Positions 45,643 through 56,800 of a stretch of DNA of 64,000 bases are shown here, one piece after another. The DNA is from Aphanomyces cochlioides. Its lineage: Eukaryota > Oomycota > Saprolegniomycetes > Saprolegniales > Verrucalvaceae. The stretch is taken from positions 1,054,001-1,118,000 of the forward strand of contig JAHQRK010000020.1 in the NCBI GenBank assembly GCA_019828595.1. The letters are read 5' to 3'. Below the pieces are notes generated by a model. It was not told where the DNA came from. It saw nothing but the letters and a program-made list of their open reading frames with translations, and did no database searches. Each line of letters begins with the position of its first letter. Within the stretch, counting starts at the first letter, position 1. A program made the translations under genes and the position numbers.

Positions 45643-46740
45643 ATGGACGAATCGAGCAAGGCGACGACGCCAGTGTGGACAGAGCACAAGACCCTCGACG
45701 GGAGATCGTATTACTACAACAAACAAACCAAGGAAAGCGTATGGGAGCGACCGGACGACTTTGTAAAACCGCCTCCGACCGAGACAACGACCGACAATGC
45801 GCACTGGGAAGAGCGACTTGACAAGAAGACATTGCGACTATATTACTACAACCGCGTGACGAAACAGAGTCAGTGGACACACCCGACGGGCGTTTCCATC
45901 ATCAGCTACGTCAGTCGGGACCGTCTTGACCTTGAAGCGTCGATGCTTACACCTGACTCCAAGACAGCCGAGGACAAACCGAAACTCGCGACTCCCGTGG
46001 CGGCAGCCACTCAACCGAGTACCCCCACGCTTCCATCTTTGCATTCCTTATCGTCTCATCCTCGTCATGCGTCGATTTCAAAACCCGATGAAAGTCCCGA
46101 TGGTGCCCGTACTGACATCGAAAGCAGCCCGAAGGGACAAAAACGACCACGCGAAGAAGATGTGAATCAGCGTGTTGGGCCAGAAGACAACGCGGAGACG
46201 AACGGCGACAGCGAAGCGGACCGACAAGTGCTCGAAAAACCCCGATTGTACATGAAGAAGTTGTACAACATGTTGGAAAAATGTGCGCCTTCGATCGCGG
46301 GTTGGACTGACAATGGGACGTCATTTGCCGTCTATGATGTGCCTACATTTGAACGCAAAGTGATCCCGCTCTACTTCAAACCTATCAAGTTTGAAAGCTT
46401 TGCGCGGCAGCTCAATTCGTACGGCTTTCGTCGCATGAAGCGTCAAGGTCACATGTATGAATTCAGTCATCCGCAGTTTATCCGTGGTATGCAAGGGGAG
46501 CTTCCCATCATCAAGCCCAAACCCAAAAAAGGCACGGATCATGAAGAATTCCTCACGAGCCGAATACATGAGCTCACCAATGTTGTCACGGGGCTTCAAT
46601 CAGAGTTGCAAACTGTCAAAGCTCAAATGTCCGGCCTCGATCGCAACATGCAAGCTGTCTTGTCATTTATTGCCGATCAGCAATCCAATGCTGCGCGTTA
46701 CAGCGCCGCCGCTGCCGGTGCCAACCCATCTACAAGATGA
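45643..46740 (+). CDS. Heat-shock-factor-type transcription factor with two N-terminal WW domains
   Basis: Intronless, 365 residues. WW1 at about 10-43 ([27 protein letters not shown]) and WW2 at about 50-85 (LRLYYYNRVTKQSQWTHP). The region at about 90-195 is low-complexity Ser/Pro/Asp. The HSF DNA-binding domain spans about 200-285 with LYMKKLYNML, FESFARQLNSYGFRRMKRQG and MYEFSHPQFIRGM. A coiled coil at about 300-335 (EFLTSRIHELTNVVTGL...) probably trimerises the factor. Family knowledge: HSFs bind nGAAn repeats; WW pairs bind proline-rich partners such as the Pol II CTD or splicing factors. WW plus HSF in one protein is unusual in my knowledge. The WW pair closely matches that of the NELF-C/D gene nearby. 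Confidence 0.9.
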   Translation: MDESSKATTPVWTEHKTLDGRSYYYNKQTKESVWERPDDFVKPPPTETTTDNAHWEERLDKKTLRLYYYNRVTKQSQWTHPTGVSIISYVSRDRLDLEASMLTPDSKTAEDKPKLATPVAAATQPSTPTLPSLHSLSSHPRHASISKPDESPDGARTDIESSPKGQKRPREEDVNQRVGPEDNAETNGDSEADRQVLEKPRLYMKKLYNMLEKCAPSIAGWTDNGTSFAVYDVPTFERKVIPLYFKPIKFESFARQLNSYGFRRMKRQGHMYEFSHPQFIRGMQGELPIIKPKPKKGTDHEEFLTSRIHELTNVVTGLQSELQTVKAQMSGLDRNMQAVLSFIADQQSNAARYSAAAAGANPSTR

Positions 46741-46794
46741 ACTCTCAATCTAATATTTTAATATATATATATATATCAAAGTCGGTCATCGCAT

Positions 46795-48503
46795 CTAGTC
46801 TTCTTGGTTATCCATGGGCTCGACGGCGACGTCCGCCGCGTCCAAGATGGATTTCGCCATCATCATCATTTCAGGCTGCGAAATCTCCGCCGCCGCGAGG
46901 AAATTGCTCCACAAACTGCTCAACTACGAGCAACCAAGCGAGTTAGATGAGCTAGAGAAGGTAGTTATCATACTCGTTTCGCAACTTTGTGCTCCGCACA
47001 CGCGAAGGGCCCCATGGTATCACGCAACAAGTCGGCCTTTAAAGTCCTAATGGTGGTCAGGACTTCTGCCCCCATGGAGGGGAGATTGCGTACTTGAAGC
47101 GCTTGGCTTCCGAGAAGAAGAGCGCGCGATTGATACAGTTGATCACATGATCGTAGCGTCCTTCGATCTCGACTGGATTCGGCTCACTCGAGTACCAAGA
47201 CGCCTTGGGGGGCGTGGTTTGCTTGGTACTTTTCTCGTATTGGATCTACATTGGCGTAAGTTTCAAGCATGCCTGATGGGGACAATGTACCATAGCGGCT
47301 TCACGCTGCTTGAAGATATCCTTGAAGTCTTTCACCTGCGCGACAATGTACTTGATGCCTTCGTGGAGCATCAGCTCGTGAATCGCAGGCTGATGGTAGT
47401 GGACGTCGTGCCACCCAGCAGTCGTCGTTGCTACTTGAAAGGTAAGACGAGTGCGAAGGTTGAAAGTCAACTTGTTGCAGATAGCAAGCTGTTCAAGGTA
47501 GTGTCCTTGTCGTCGCAGCCGTTGAATTCGTTGTTCTTCCATTCATTGAAGAGTACATGCAGTTCCGACAAGTCTTTTGATAGGGCGGCGGCTTTTTCCC
47601 CGAGACGCTACGCACTGTGAGGACCAAACGACGAGCTTAAAGGAGCTTACCTTGGTACAGGCGCCAATGTCGACGCAGCATTTCTCAATGAGCTCCACGT
47701 CACGTTTGATGCCAACAATAAACCTACAGCTAAGTGGTAAGCAAATTCGAGGCAGCGGTAGATACTTGTCAGGATCTTCAGGCACGTCGGTGTTGAGGAG
47801 GCATTGCATCCACTTCAAGTGACCAACGCCGCCATTCTCAGTCACAGCCGACGACTAGATAACCGATTCAGAACAAAAGGTAACAACTTTTATCCTACTT
47901 TCTTGGCTTGGTCCCATTCAACATCGTCAGCAATTGTCAAGAAAGCGACGACAGCTACATCATGGCGCAGAAATGGCGACCGCATGACTTGGTTGATAAA
48001 AATTGTCAGACCACGCATGCGGCTTCTAATGTACGCCTCTGTCTTGTAGACGAGCTTCTCCGGCAAGGATGGAACTAACATGCCAATGTAGCGTCCACTC
48101 AGAGTAGCATGCAGCCATTCAAAGTCACTTCGAGGACATTCAGTCTCTCACAATTATTTGCGATCCAAGAGTACCTGAAACGACGGCGAACCATGGTGTT
48201 TTCTTGACGAACTGCGTACGTTGTGTGCTTTTTAATATAGCTGCCTCGAATCTCAGGGTCCGATACCTTCATTAAATCGTCATGAGTTGAGATCTTCAGC
48301 CACAGGATATGAATCTTACCGTGAGGACGATCGGGTTCTTGGTCGTTTGATTGCACCACGTCTGTCGATCACGACAGTTAGCGTGTGCTAATGGCAGGAG
48401 TACGTACCTCGAAGTCTTCGATACTGAATTTAGATCCTCGGCAGAGCTTCATCGTGCACATGGAGGCAGAAATCGCATCCATCGACTTGGAGACGGCGAA
48501 CAT
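46795..48503 (-). CDS. PX-domain sorting nexin
   Basis: Several exons. The start at 48503 (MFAVSKSMDAISASM) is the first plausible ATG. The PX domain spans exons and shows ISTHDDLMKVSDPEIRGSYI, TTYAVRQENTMVRRRFR, DFEWLHATLSGRYIGMLVPS and the phosphoinositide-pocket Arg in RSRMRGLTIFINQV. The second half is long and helical, as in a BAR domain (EIEGRYDHVINCINRALFF), giving a PX-BAR layout typical of retromer-type sorting nexins on endosomes. The last exon ends MDNQED. It converges with the HSF gene, with only about 55 bp between stops, including an (AT)n run at 46761-46776. Confidence 0.82.
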
Positions 48504-48651
48504 TGTTCTGAAATGTCGCCAAACGGGACGATTCGAATGAATTGTCGAACATTTGGTCTATTATCCGGATTTCCGGAAAACGATCGTCAAGTCGAAAAAC
48601 GAACAGACGACGCCACAACTATCGGGTGTCTACAATTACTTAGTCCTACCA

Positions 48652-50232
48652 CTATCTGTACTGAGGATAATAAGCTCCAGCCTCTTCACGTCGGGGATTC
48701 CGATAGAGATGAGGATCGCTTGGCTCGTTGCTGGCTTCAGCAGTTTGGTTGTCCCTGAAGGCGTCGTGGCCGCCGCTCAAACGCAGCGAATCGTCCGTCT
48801 CGATGAAATCTTGATCCAACCGCCCTGACGCAAACGGCGGCGCATCGTCGCCAAAGCCCAATCCAAAGCGAAAGCTGGCATTGTAGGGATCCCAAGCGGA
48901 AGCTGCAGGCCGCGACGAAGCCATGTCAAACATGCCACCACCAAATACGTTGGGATTGTGCAGAGTAGGATGCTCTTGAGGCCATTGTTTCCACGAAGCG
49001 GATGAAGACTGAGGTTGATGCCAATGGTGGGATTCAGGATCGTCCGTAGCGGGGTAAGGAGGTGGAGGGAATGCACCATTAATGACTGGCGGCCGGAACA
49101 AACGGCTCTGCTCGGGTGAAACACTATCGTCTATGTTCAACTGCTCAACGGCGTCAAGTAGCAGAGATTCCGGAGCTGGCGAAGGAATAGGACGGCCACC
49201 ATAACGCACTGCTGCAGCATATCCACCAAGAGAAGAGGCAGGAAGCGATGGGCTCATGCTAGCGGGGCCAGACATTGGGGACACGGGAGTTGACCGTGGA
49301 CTCAGAAGACGACTGGGAGTAGATGACGGATCCACATCACTGAAGGAGCCCCTTGCAGATAATGGCCGGTTTGAATTTGATGAAGACGGCGGCGCATCTG
49401 TTCTTGGGACTGCACGCTTCACTTCGACCTGCCAAAAAGATCATTATGCTAACTAATAAAACAATTGGCAATACCGATTTGCCATCAATAACGTGGCCCC
49501 TGTCTTGTAGTACCAATTCCACACTTTGCTCCGTTTCAAAAATGACAAAACCAAAGCCACGCGACTTGTTGGTCTCTCGGTTGAACATGACTTCGGCGCT
49601 AACAACTTTGCCAAATTGTTGAAAGTATTTCTTGAAGTCTGCTACTCGTGGATGTGAGATCGTGGCATGACGGAGACAACCGACGTACCATCTTTGGTTT
49701 CATAATGAAGGCCACCAACAAATATTTTTTTTGTAGCTCCGACTGCACTTGATGAAATCGATCCTGCACTAACACTGCCTCTTGACGAGTTACTACCACT
49801 AGTTTCGCGCGAACTCTCTGCTCGAGGGACCGCACGCTTTGCCTCAACCTAGTCGATCGATGAGCGACGCAGTGTGCTTCGTAGCGACGTACCCTTCGAC
49901 TATCTAACACATGATTCGGCTGGGCCAAAGCTCTATCTACACAAGCTGGATCGGCGTACGTAATAAAGCCAAATCCGCGCGAGCGACGCGATATCGGGTC
50001 TTTCATCACGACTGCATCTGTCACCGTGCCGTACGCTCCAAAATACGACCGTAATTTCTCTACACATATCGACATAAGCTTGGTTCGAGCGCTTGGCACG
50101 AGGACACACCGTCTGTAGTTTCATAAGATAAACCGCCAATGAATATTTTCCTACAGAGAAAGCCACAATGATCAACATCCGATCCACCACAGCTCTGCAA
50201 ACGTACCCGATCTTGGGGGAGCTCTCTGTCAT
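48652..50232 (-). CDS. RNA-binding protein with two RRMs (Musashi/DAZAP1-like)
   Basis: Several exons, start at 50232. RRM1 has KIFIGGLSYET (RNP2) and RSRGFGFITY (RNP1); RRM2 has KKIFVGGLHYET and KSRGFGFVIF. Each RRM is followed by a short V(E)AKRAVPR- or VEVKRAVPR-type linker, a pattern seen in the hnRNP A/Musashi/DAZAP1 group. The C-terminal about 240 residues are disordered, Ser/Pro- then Asp/Phe-rich. Likely binds mRNA 3' regions and regulates translation or stability. Introns interrupt both RRMs. Confidence 0.9.
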
Positions 50233-50593
50233 GTTGCTATTCCTATCTCGACGTCGGCCGTCGTCGTCGTGCTCCAGAATTTTATCTTCCTGAATGACTT
50301 GCCTTCTTACATTGTTCCATAGTGGAAAAAACCTCTCAAAATCAATCCTCCAATTTCCAATTTGAGGTTGGGAACGCCCGGCTTAAACATATACAAAGCT
50401 GCAGTTTAACGCGCTAAAAAACCTCTCAAAATGAATAACCTGGTCAGGAAGAGATGTCACAACCTCGATCGAATGTTCGTGCTCTACAAATTCCGCCTTG
50501 TGTCACATCGGAATTGTTATCCGGATTTTGAATCCAGTATCCGGATGCCCAGAGTTCCATAGAAGCACCAATACGTCTTAACTCTTAACTACC
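50233..50593. other. Intergenic, promoter of the RRM gene
   Basis: No gene. Two copies of aacctctcaaaat-type sequence (50331-50341, 50421-50431) and a pair of CCGGAT motifs at about 50520-50548. Both flanking genes are on the minus strand, so this holds the 5' region of the RRM gene and the end of the NELF gene. Confidence 0.4.
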
Positions 50594-53286
50594 CTAGCCC
50601 TCTTTGTCCTCGTAACAGTCCCGAATTTCATCGCGCAAGTCCACGGGCACATCGTTTTGAGACTGCACGGCGTGGGAAAACTCCTTGAGCTTGGCTTTGG
50701 TCTCTGCAGGGCACGTTCGCAGCGCTTGGACGACTTTTGGATGCAAGAGAAGTGTACACCAAGCAAGCGTGAACCGATTCGAATATGGAGGGGCAATCCG
50801 GGCGAAGACCAGTTGAATAAAGTTGCGCAGCAAGGCTTGGTCAAACTCGTCCGTATTTGTCGACATAAAGTGCAGCACGGGAAAGACATAACCACACGTC
50901 ATGAGATGGACCATACACCGCAGAGTTTCTTTCTTCATCTCGAGGACCTTGACTGGATTGGCATCTGGATTGAGACGCAACGCGATGACGAGCACTTGAA
51001 ACACCGTCGGCCATTGAGCTTGATGGAGAAGAATTGCATGACGTAAGATTGTCAAAAAGACAGGGAAGGCTGCATGGAAGAAGGGACCATTGTAGAATTG
51101 CACAGATTCCATGAGGAGCTGCAGCCAGTGCAAAATGCCCATCGATACAACAGGAAATTCCATCCCACGAATTAGTTTCTCCACTGCTTCAGCTTCATTC
51201 ATCTGTTGGAAAAAAAGATAAGCATTGCTTGAGTAAAAATCGTACATTGTAGCTGAGCGTTGTGTCTGACTTGCAAATGACTGATGCGTCTTCTAACGCC
51301 CTGGCGATCGCTTGCATTTGTTCTGAATTAACGTCCACATCACGCTCAGAAATATCAAGAAGAGGTCTGTCGTCGTGCGCTGCGGCAGCATATGCGAGCA
51401 AATAAGCGCATGCTGATCTGTGGGCGTTCCCTTCGATTGCCTCATATGGATGGAAGAGAGCAGTTGTGAGACTTTCTAGGATCTAAACCAAGTTTAGGCC
51501 ATACATAAAACCTCGTGTTGGACTTACAATTCGCTCTCGAATATGGCCCACTGGAGGAGGTTGGGGAGAACTGTAAGCTGTCTTAAGCATCTTGCTCGCT
51601 GTTGAGGAACACTGGTGATCTTTCAAAATGAGGCCTAGTCGAAGCATGCATGAATTTATGAGTTGAAGATTCAAATGCACCAATTGCTTCAGATAAGGTT
51701 GGATATACTTTGGCAATAGAAGCTCTCTTGAGCACGTGGAGCGAATCTATTTTTTCGGAGCCGTATTTCTTAAGGACGCTCAAATGCAAATGCTGACGTA
51801 ATCGTTCAAGCTTCGATCGAATAGGTAATGTGTCGAGCGTTGCAGCTGCCAAAGCTGCATCCATCTCCAAGAGGACATTTTGGGTGAAGATGTACGAGTA
51901 AGCAGCATGAGTGCAAATTTTCTCGAGTGCTTGATAGTCCTCGCGAACTTCGTCAACACCAGCAAATGGAATCTAGAGACATAGTTATCCTTATTCCATT
52001 CATAGCCCAACGTACTCTTGTGAGAATATCTGCAACGATGGCAGTGAAGACGGGGAAAACATTGTTGGCATTCGTAATGGATGCGATTTCTTTGTGGTGT
52101 CCAGCTTCAGAGATGCGGCGAATTGCGTATTGCAACAAACTGCAATTCTAACCATGCAGTGGTGGGACATGGAACATTGAACTTGAGTACCTTGTGCTTT
52201 TCTGCCAATTCAATCAGCATTAGTCGCCATTTACTGTCTTGGAGCATCGATTTGAGCCAAATGGGTTCAACAACTGAATCACTGAGGACATTGGAAAGCT
52301 AGAGGTTGATTAATTGATTGTTGGCATCACGAAACGAACCATTTTGGGATCGTAGCGATCGATAATCGTAGCCTTCAGAGTATTAAATACGAGTTCATCA
52401 GCATCGAGCCAGTAATTATCTTCCTTTGCCAACGCTTTGTTCTCGGGATGTGGAACTGCGTCCAGCCATGAGCCAACCAAACGGCACATTTGTGCGTGTC
52501 CACGATATGATCGAGATAATTGTTTCACGAGCATCTCTGATTCAAATAAAATGAAATGAAGAGTGCCAAATTGCGAGCAAACCTGGGCCATCTGCATCTG
52601 TGTGCGTTCGTAGAAAAGCGTTGATAGTGCTCAAGATATCCAATTCCATGATGGAGTCTGTTTTCCCAAGGACCTATACAGGTGAATCAATATCGATCCC
52701 TACAACCATCACAAACATTAAGTATCTGTGTTGCTTCATCTGTCGGCTCTTTTTGCTCTTGCGTCTCTTCTTCCGTGTCGCGAATAATGAGGGATGACTT
52801 CTTTGCCGTCTTGGGTTTCTTTTGCTTTGACTTTGTAGATGTGCCTCGTTTTTTTCTCTTTTTCGACTTCGACGACTCATCAGCTGCATCTTCTTCAGCA
52901 TCTTCCTTTACATCGTTTGGACTTAATTCGTTTTTTGTCTCGACTTTTGTTTCTTCTGTTGTAGATACCGGTTTCTCTGTGGATGCATTTGTCGTTTGCT
53001 TCGTCGCCTCAGCCGTCTTGGTGTCATCGCGGTCTTTGTTTACGTAGCTTGTGATGTGGACACCTTCAGGTTTGATCCATTGACTCGTTTTGCTCACACG
53101 GTCGTAGTAGTACAGCCGTGCGCTTTTCTTGTCCAAACGTTCTTCCCATTGTGCTTCTTGCTTGGACGCCGTCTCAACGACTGCCGGGACAAAGTCTGAG
53201 GGTTTCTCCCACACGCTCTCCTTGGTCTGTTTGTTGTAATAGTACGAACGGCCGTCTTTTGTCTTGTACTCTGTCCATAAGCCCAT
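50594..53286 (-). CDS. NELFCD: NELF-C/D (TH1) subunit fused to two N-terminal WW domains
   Basis: The first exon (53286-52713) encodes two WW domains ([39 protein letters not shown]), then an acidic/Lys-rich linker with a nuclear-localisation-like [19 protein letters not shown] 43-nt intron (GTTTGT...TATAG) joins TQILN in phase to [20 protein letters not shown], the start of TH1. The remaining exons give the whole NELF-C/D helical protein: [92 protein letters not shown] is part of the complex that pauses RNA polymerase II near promoters. The joint rests on an in-phase intron; two separate genes remain possible but there is no space for a promoter. Confidence 0.85.
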
Positions 53287-53881
53287 GCCGTTCTTTCACC
53301 GCGCTCTCGCTGCCGGAAAGCTGATGCGAAAATCCGGATAATGAATTTTTGAATTCAATTTTTCCGGATAGTGATGGATCATTTTACAGAATGGAAGCTG
53401 AAGGAACATGGAGTTGGCACTGACGCGATCCTTGGGTTCCATTGTACATCCCAATCGACGATGAATGAAGGAGGCAGGAAACGCGATCTATGGAAGAAAA
53501 AATTGCAGTTTGAGGGAAGGCGCGCAAGGTTCAACTTTTTCTCATTTTTGCTGACCACTGATCGAGGCCATTTCTTCAGACAGGGCAGACGCTCATAAAG
53601 AAATGTCATACAGCTTGAAGAGGCCATAGTGCGAATGAAATTGATGGAATTAAGAAGTCTAAGCAGCATTTTGACAGAACCAGCGAGGAGATTTGGTGAT
53701 GTATGCGTTGTGGATGCTTAAGTGCTCATTGCCCAATTGTACGCTGGTGCCTGGGGAAATTCACACAGCGAGATCAGCATTACACGGAAAAAGAGAAATC
53801 TTGGTACACATTGAACAACAGCGCACACCCCCAGTTACGCTTTTCATGCGTTACAATTTGAACTGTGATAACCGATGATCC
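53287..53881. other. Divergent intergenic region
   Basis: Separates the WW-NELF gene (minus) from the Sfi1-like gene (plus), so it should contain both promoters. A pair of CCGGATA motifs with ttcaaaaattc in between lies at 53332-53368, some 46 bp from the NELF start. No gene seen. Confidence 0.45.
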
Positions 53882-56800
53882 ATGCTTGATCCCGACGACG
53901 CTCACGCCATGGACGCTATGTCGTCCGTTGCGTCGCTCAGTGATGACGATGAATCGCTGAACGAGGTTTCTTGTAATGCACCTCCACGACCAAACTACGT
54001 CAAGACGGTCATTTTTCAACTTCCGAAACCGGTCGACAAGAAAGTACGAGTGCGGCGAAAGCAAAAGCGAACTCATGCACAAGTGCAAAAGATTCTCGGT
54101 TGGTATACTCCGCAAGCTATTCAAAATCTACTGGAGACTGACAAAGCCGAAATTGATCGGAAGGAGTTAGCTCGTGCAGCTGAGAAGGTAAAAGAGTTGC
54201 AGGAGCGCCAACGCATTCAGACAAGGCGAAAACAGCCACAGGAAGCAAATGAAGGTGTCACTCTCATAGTGTCTCCAGATCCCATCTCTCCTTCCACTGA
54301 ATCACATCCTGCTTGCAGTCTCCCCAGCAAGGCCGCAGTTGTTTTGTCAATGGAACAAGAAGCTGCTGAACTGGAGGCCAGAATAACCCAGCTTGAGAAT
54401 CGCAATGTTGCATCAAGTGCCTCCACGATAGATTTTACTATCAACAGTACCCCTACCAATTTCAACTTTACACCTCCGTCGACGCAGGTGCTTCTTGAGA
54501 GTGGTCCGCCATCTTCCCTTGGCTTCGAACGACCACTTCAGCCCACTCGTATCTTGTCCAGGTCGTTATTGGAATTGTATCGCCAAGTAAACTCTGTTCC
54601 TGCAAATGAAGATAGCTACGCCGACCGCCGCGAATGCGATCTATTCCTCGAACAATATCGAGCTGAGGTATTTTCCTGAATGGAATGCTCTGAAATTTGT
54701 CCAGGTGCGTGCAGAACCCAGCGCGACTCGTATTCAAGCAGCTTGGCGTATGTATGCCCGACGAAAAGTCTTCATGCGGTGGAAAATATCGAGGGCAAGG
54801 AGACAGCGCGCCGTGTTGACAACATGGACCATGATCCATCGTGTAGATAAAATGGTTCGGACACGTGTTTGTCGGCGTGCCTTTTCTGAATGGGCGGAGG
54901 AAGTCGAATGCAACATTAAGGTGATCCTCACGTAGTAACAGTTCTAATATCTTGCAAACAGCTGCGTCTTATAGAGCTCAAACTTCTACAACACTCGTCA
55001 ACTTTATACCAGCTCCCGACACTTGTGAAAAATCTATTCGTAACATCAAGGCGCGGAGACGACTGGCTTGATGGCCCTCAGTCACTTGCTCGTCGGACGC
55101 CGACAGCGACGCAAAGAAGCATTCAAGTTGTCAATCCAGCCTATACCAGTGTCGAAGCGAGCGCCAGTGAATCTACGGCCAACCGAGTATATAGGCTGCG
55201 TCTCGAAATGGACCGTGCACGAGCTGCAGTCGCGCGGAAATTTGTCCAAACAACCTTCTTGAGGTGGAAGGCTGCTCATCAGGCTCATGCACGTGTTGCT
55301 ACAAACGCAGAGATGTGTCTCCGTCGGGCATTTCGCATGGCATTCATGCAACGTCCAGCGTGGGTTGGTGAGCGTGTTCTTGTTGCATTTCACATGTGGT
55401 ATCGCCTCACTGTATTTAATCGACACAAGCGGTTATGCTTGGAGGTGCCCATATTTTCAACACCACTACCACAATGGGATCGATGGCTACAAGCTTATCG
55501 AATAGAGCAAATACGAATTCTGGAAGCAGAGGCCAAAGGTTTCTATGACTTTGCAAGTTTATTCACAATTCATTTTAGGACCTTTGGCATGGCTACGACG
55601 CTACTTTTGCCTTCTTCGAAGATACTATCGCCAACGCCAGGAAAAGAAACGGGCAAATAACAAAGCAAAGATGCACTATGCACGCAGGTTGCTCTCAGGG
55701 CTCTTTCAAAGCTGGCATCAAGATACTCTGGTCCACTTGGAAACACGTGGAAGACTCAAGCAAGTCTTTCATGCGTGGCGATTTTACGCCCTTCAAAGGC
55801 AACACTGTCGGCCGCAAAAGCGCAAAGTAATGGAACAGACTTACCAACGACGAATGACAAAATCATGGGAAGCTTGGTCCGTTGAGTACGCAATATCCTA
55901 TTGACTCATAGTGGCGTTAGGAAAGAAGCAAGTGCTCGTCACGAAATGGCTCAACTCGATCGGCTTTCCAAATTTTTACAACCTCATGTTTGTCCAAAGC
56001 TTTGTCAAATCCTCTTTCTCTGGGCTGATGTCGCCTCTCAACGCATGAAACACACTGTGTTCCTCAGATGGAAGTCGTCTTTGTATCGTCGCAAAAATTT
56101 TGCAAAGCTATGGTGCACGTCAAAGTCGCTCTATGACCGCTGCTTGATTAGCAATGTCTTTTTGGCCTGGCGAGGTGTCTTCAAACCAACAATTGCCACC
56201 TCTCTCACTTTGACCCCTCAAGTGAAGAACCTTGCTGATGCTGTCGAAAAAGCACTGCCGTACATGTACGCTTGTGATGTCAAGGTCAGCATTGTTCACT
56301 TCATGTTCAATTTTGACTCTCTTGTGCTTAGATTGAGATTGAGCCATATGCTTTGTATTCATTTCATTCAGCAGTTCGAGATGGACATATTTCCACGATG
56401 GAAGCGATAATCCAGCAAGATCCACTAATAGTTCACTGCAGAGAGCCTGTATATGGCAATACTGCGCTACATATAGCTGTTAATCGTAGTGACAAGCAAC
56501 AAGGGTGGATTCACCAAAGAGACGTGCTTGCAACTCTTATTTCTCATGGTGCATCTGCGTTTGCGATCAATTATTCTGGTTTGAGTGCCATCATGTCGAC
56601 GTCCGACTTACGAATGCGTCATTACCTTCAGTCCAAAGGGTATGCAGATCCCACAAATACATGAATCTCATAGTGCTTGTAGCTACGGTTTTCACGCGGG
56701 TAACAGCCCAAAACGAATTGACATTCAAAATGCAAATACCTTAACTGTTTGGCACACGATAGCACAGATGCTGACTCAAATTGATCAGGGAACACGTCTG

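Noticed and set aside
48351..48758. 135-codon plus-strand frame between the sorting nexin and RRM genes
   Set aside because: It covers the first exons of the sorting nexin in antisense and the end of the RRM gene; no domain.
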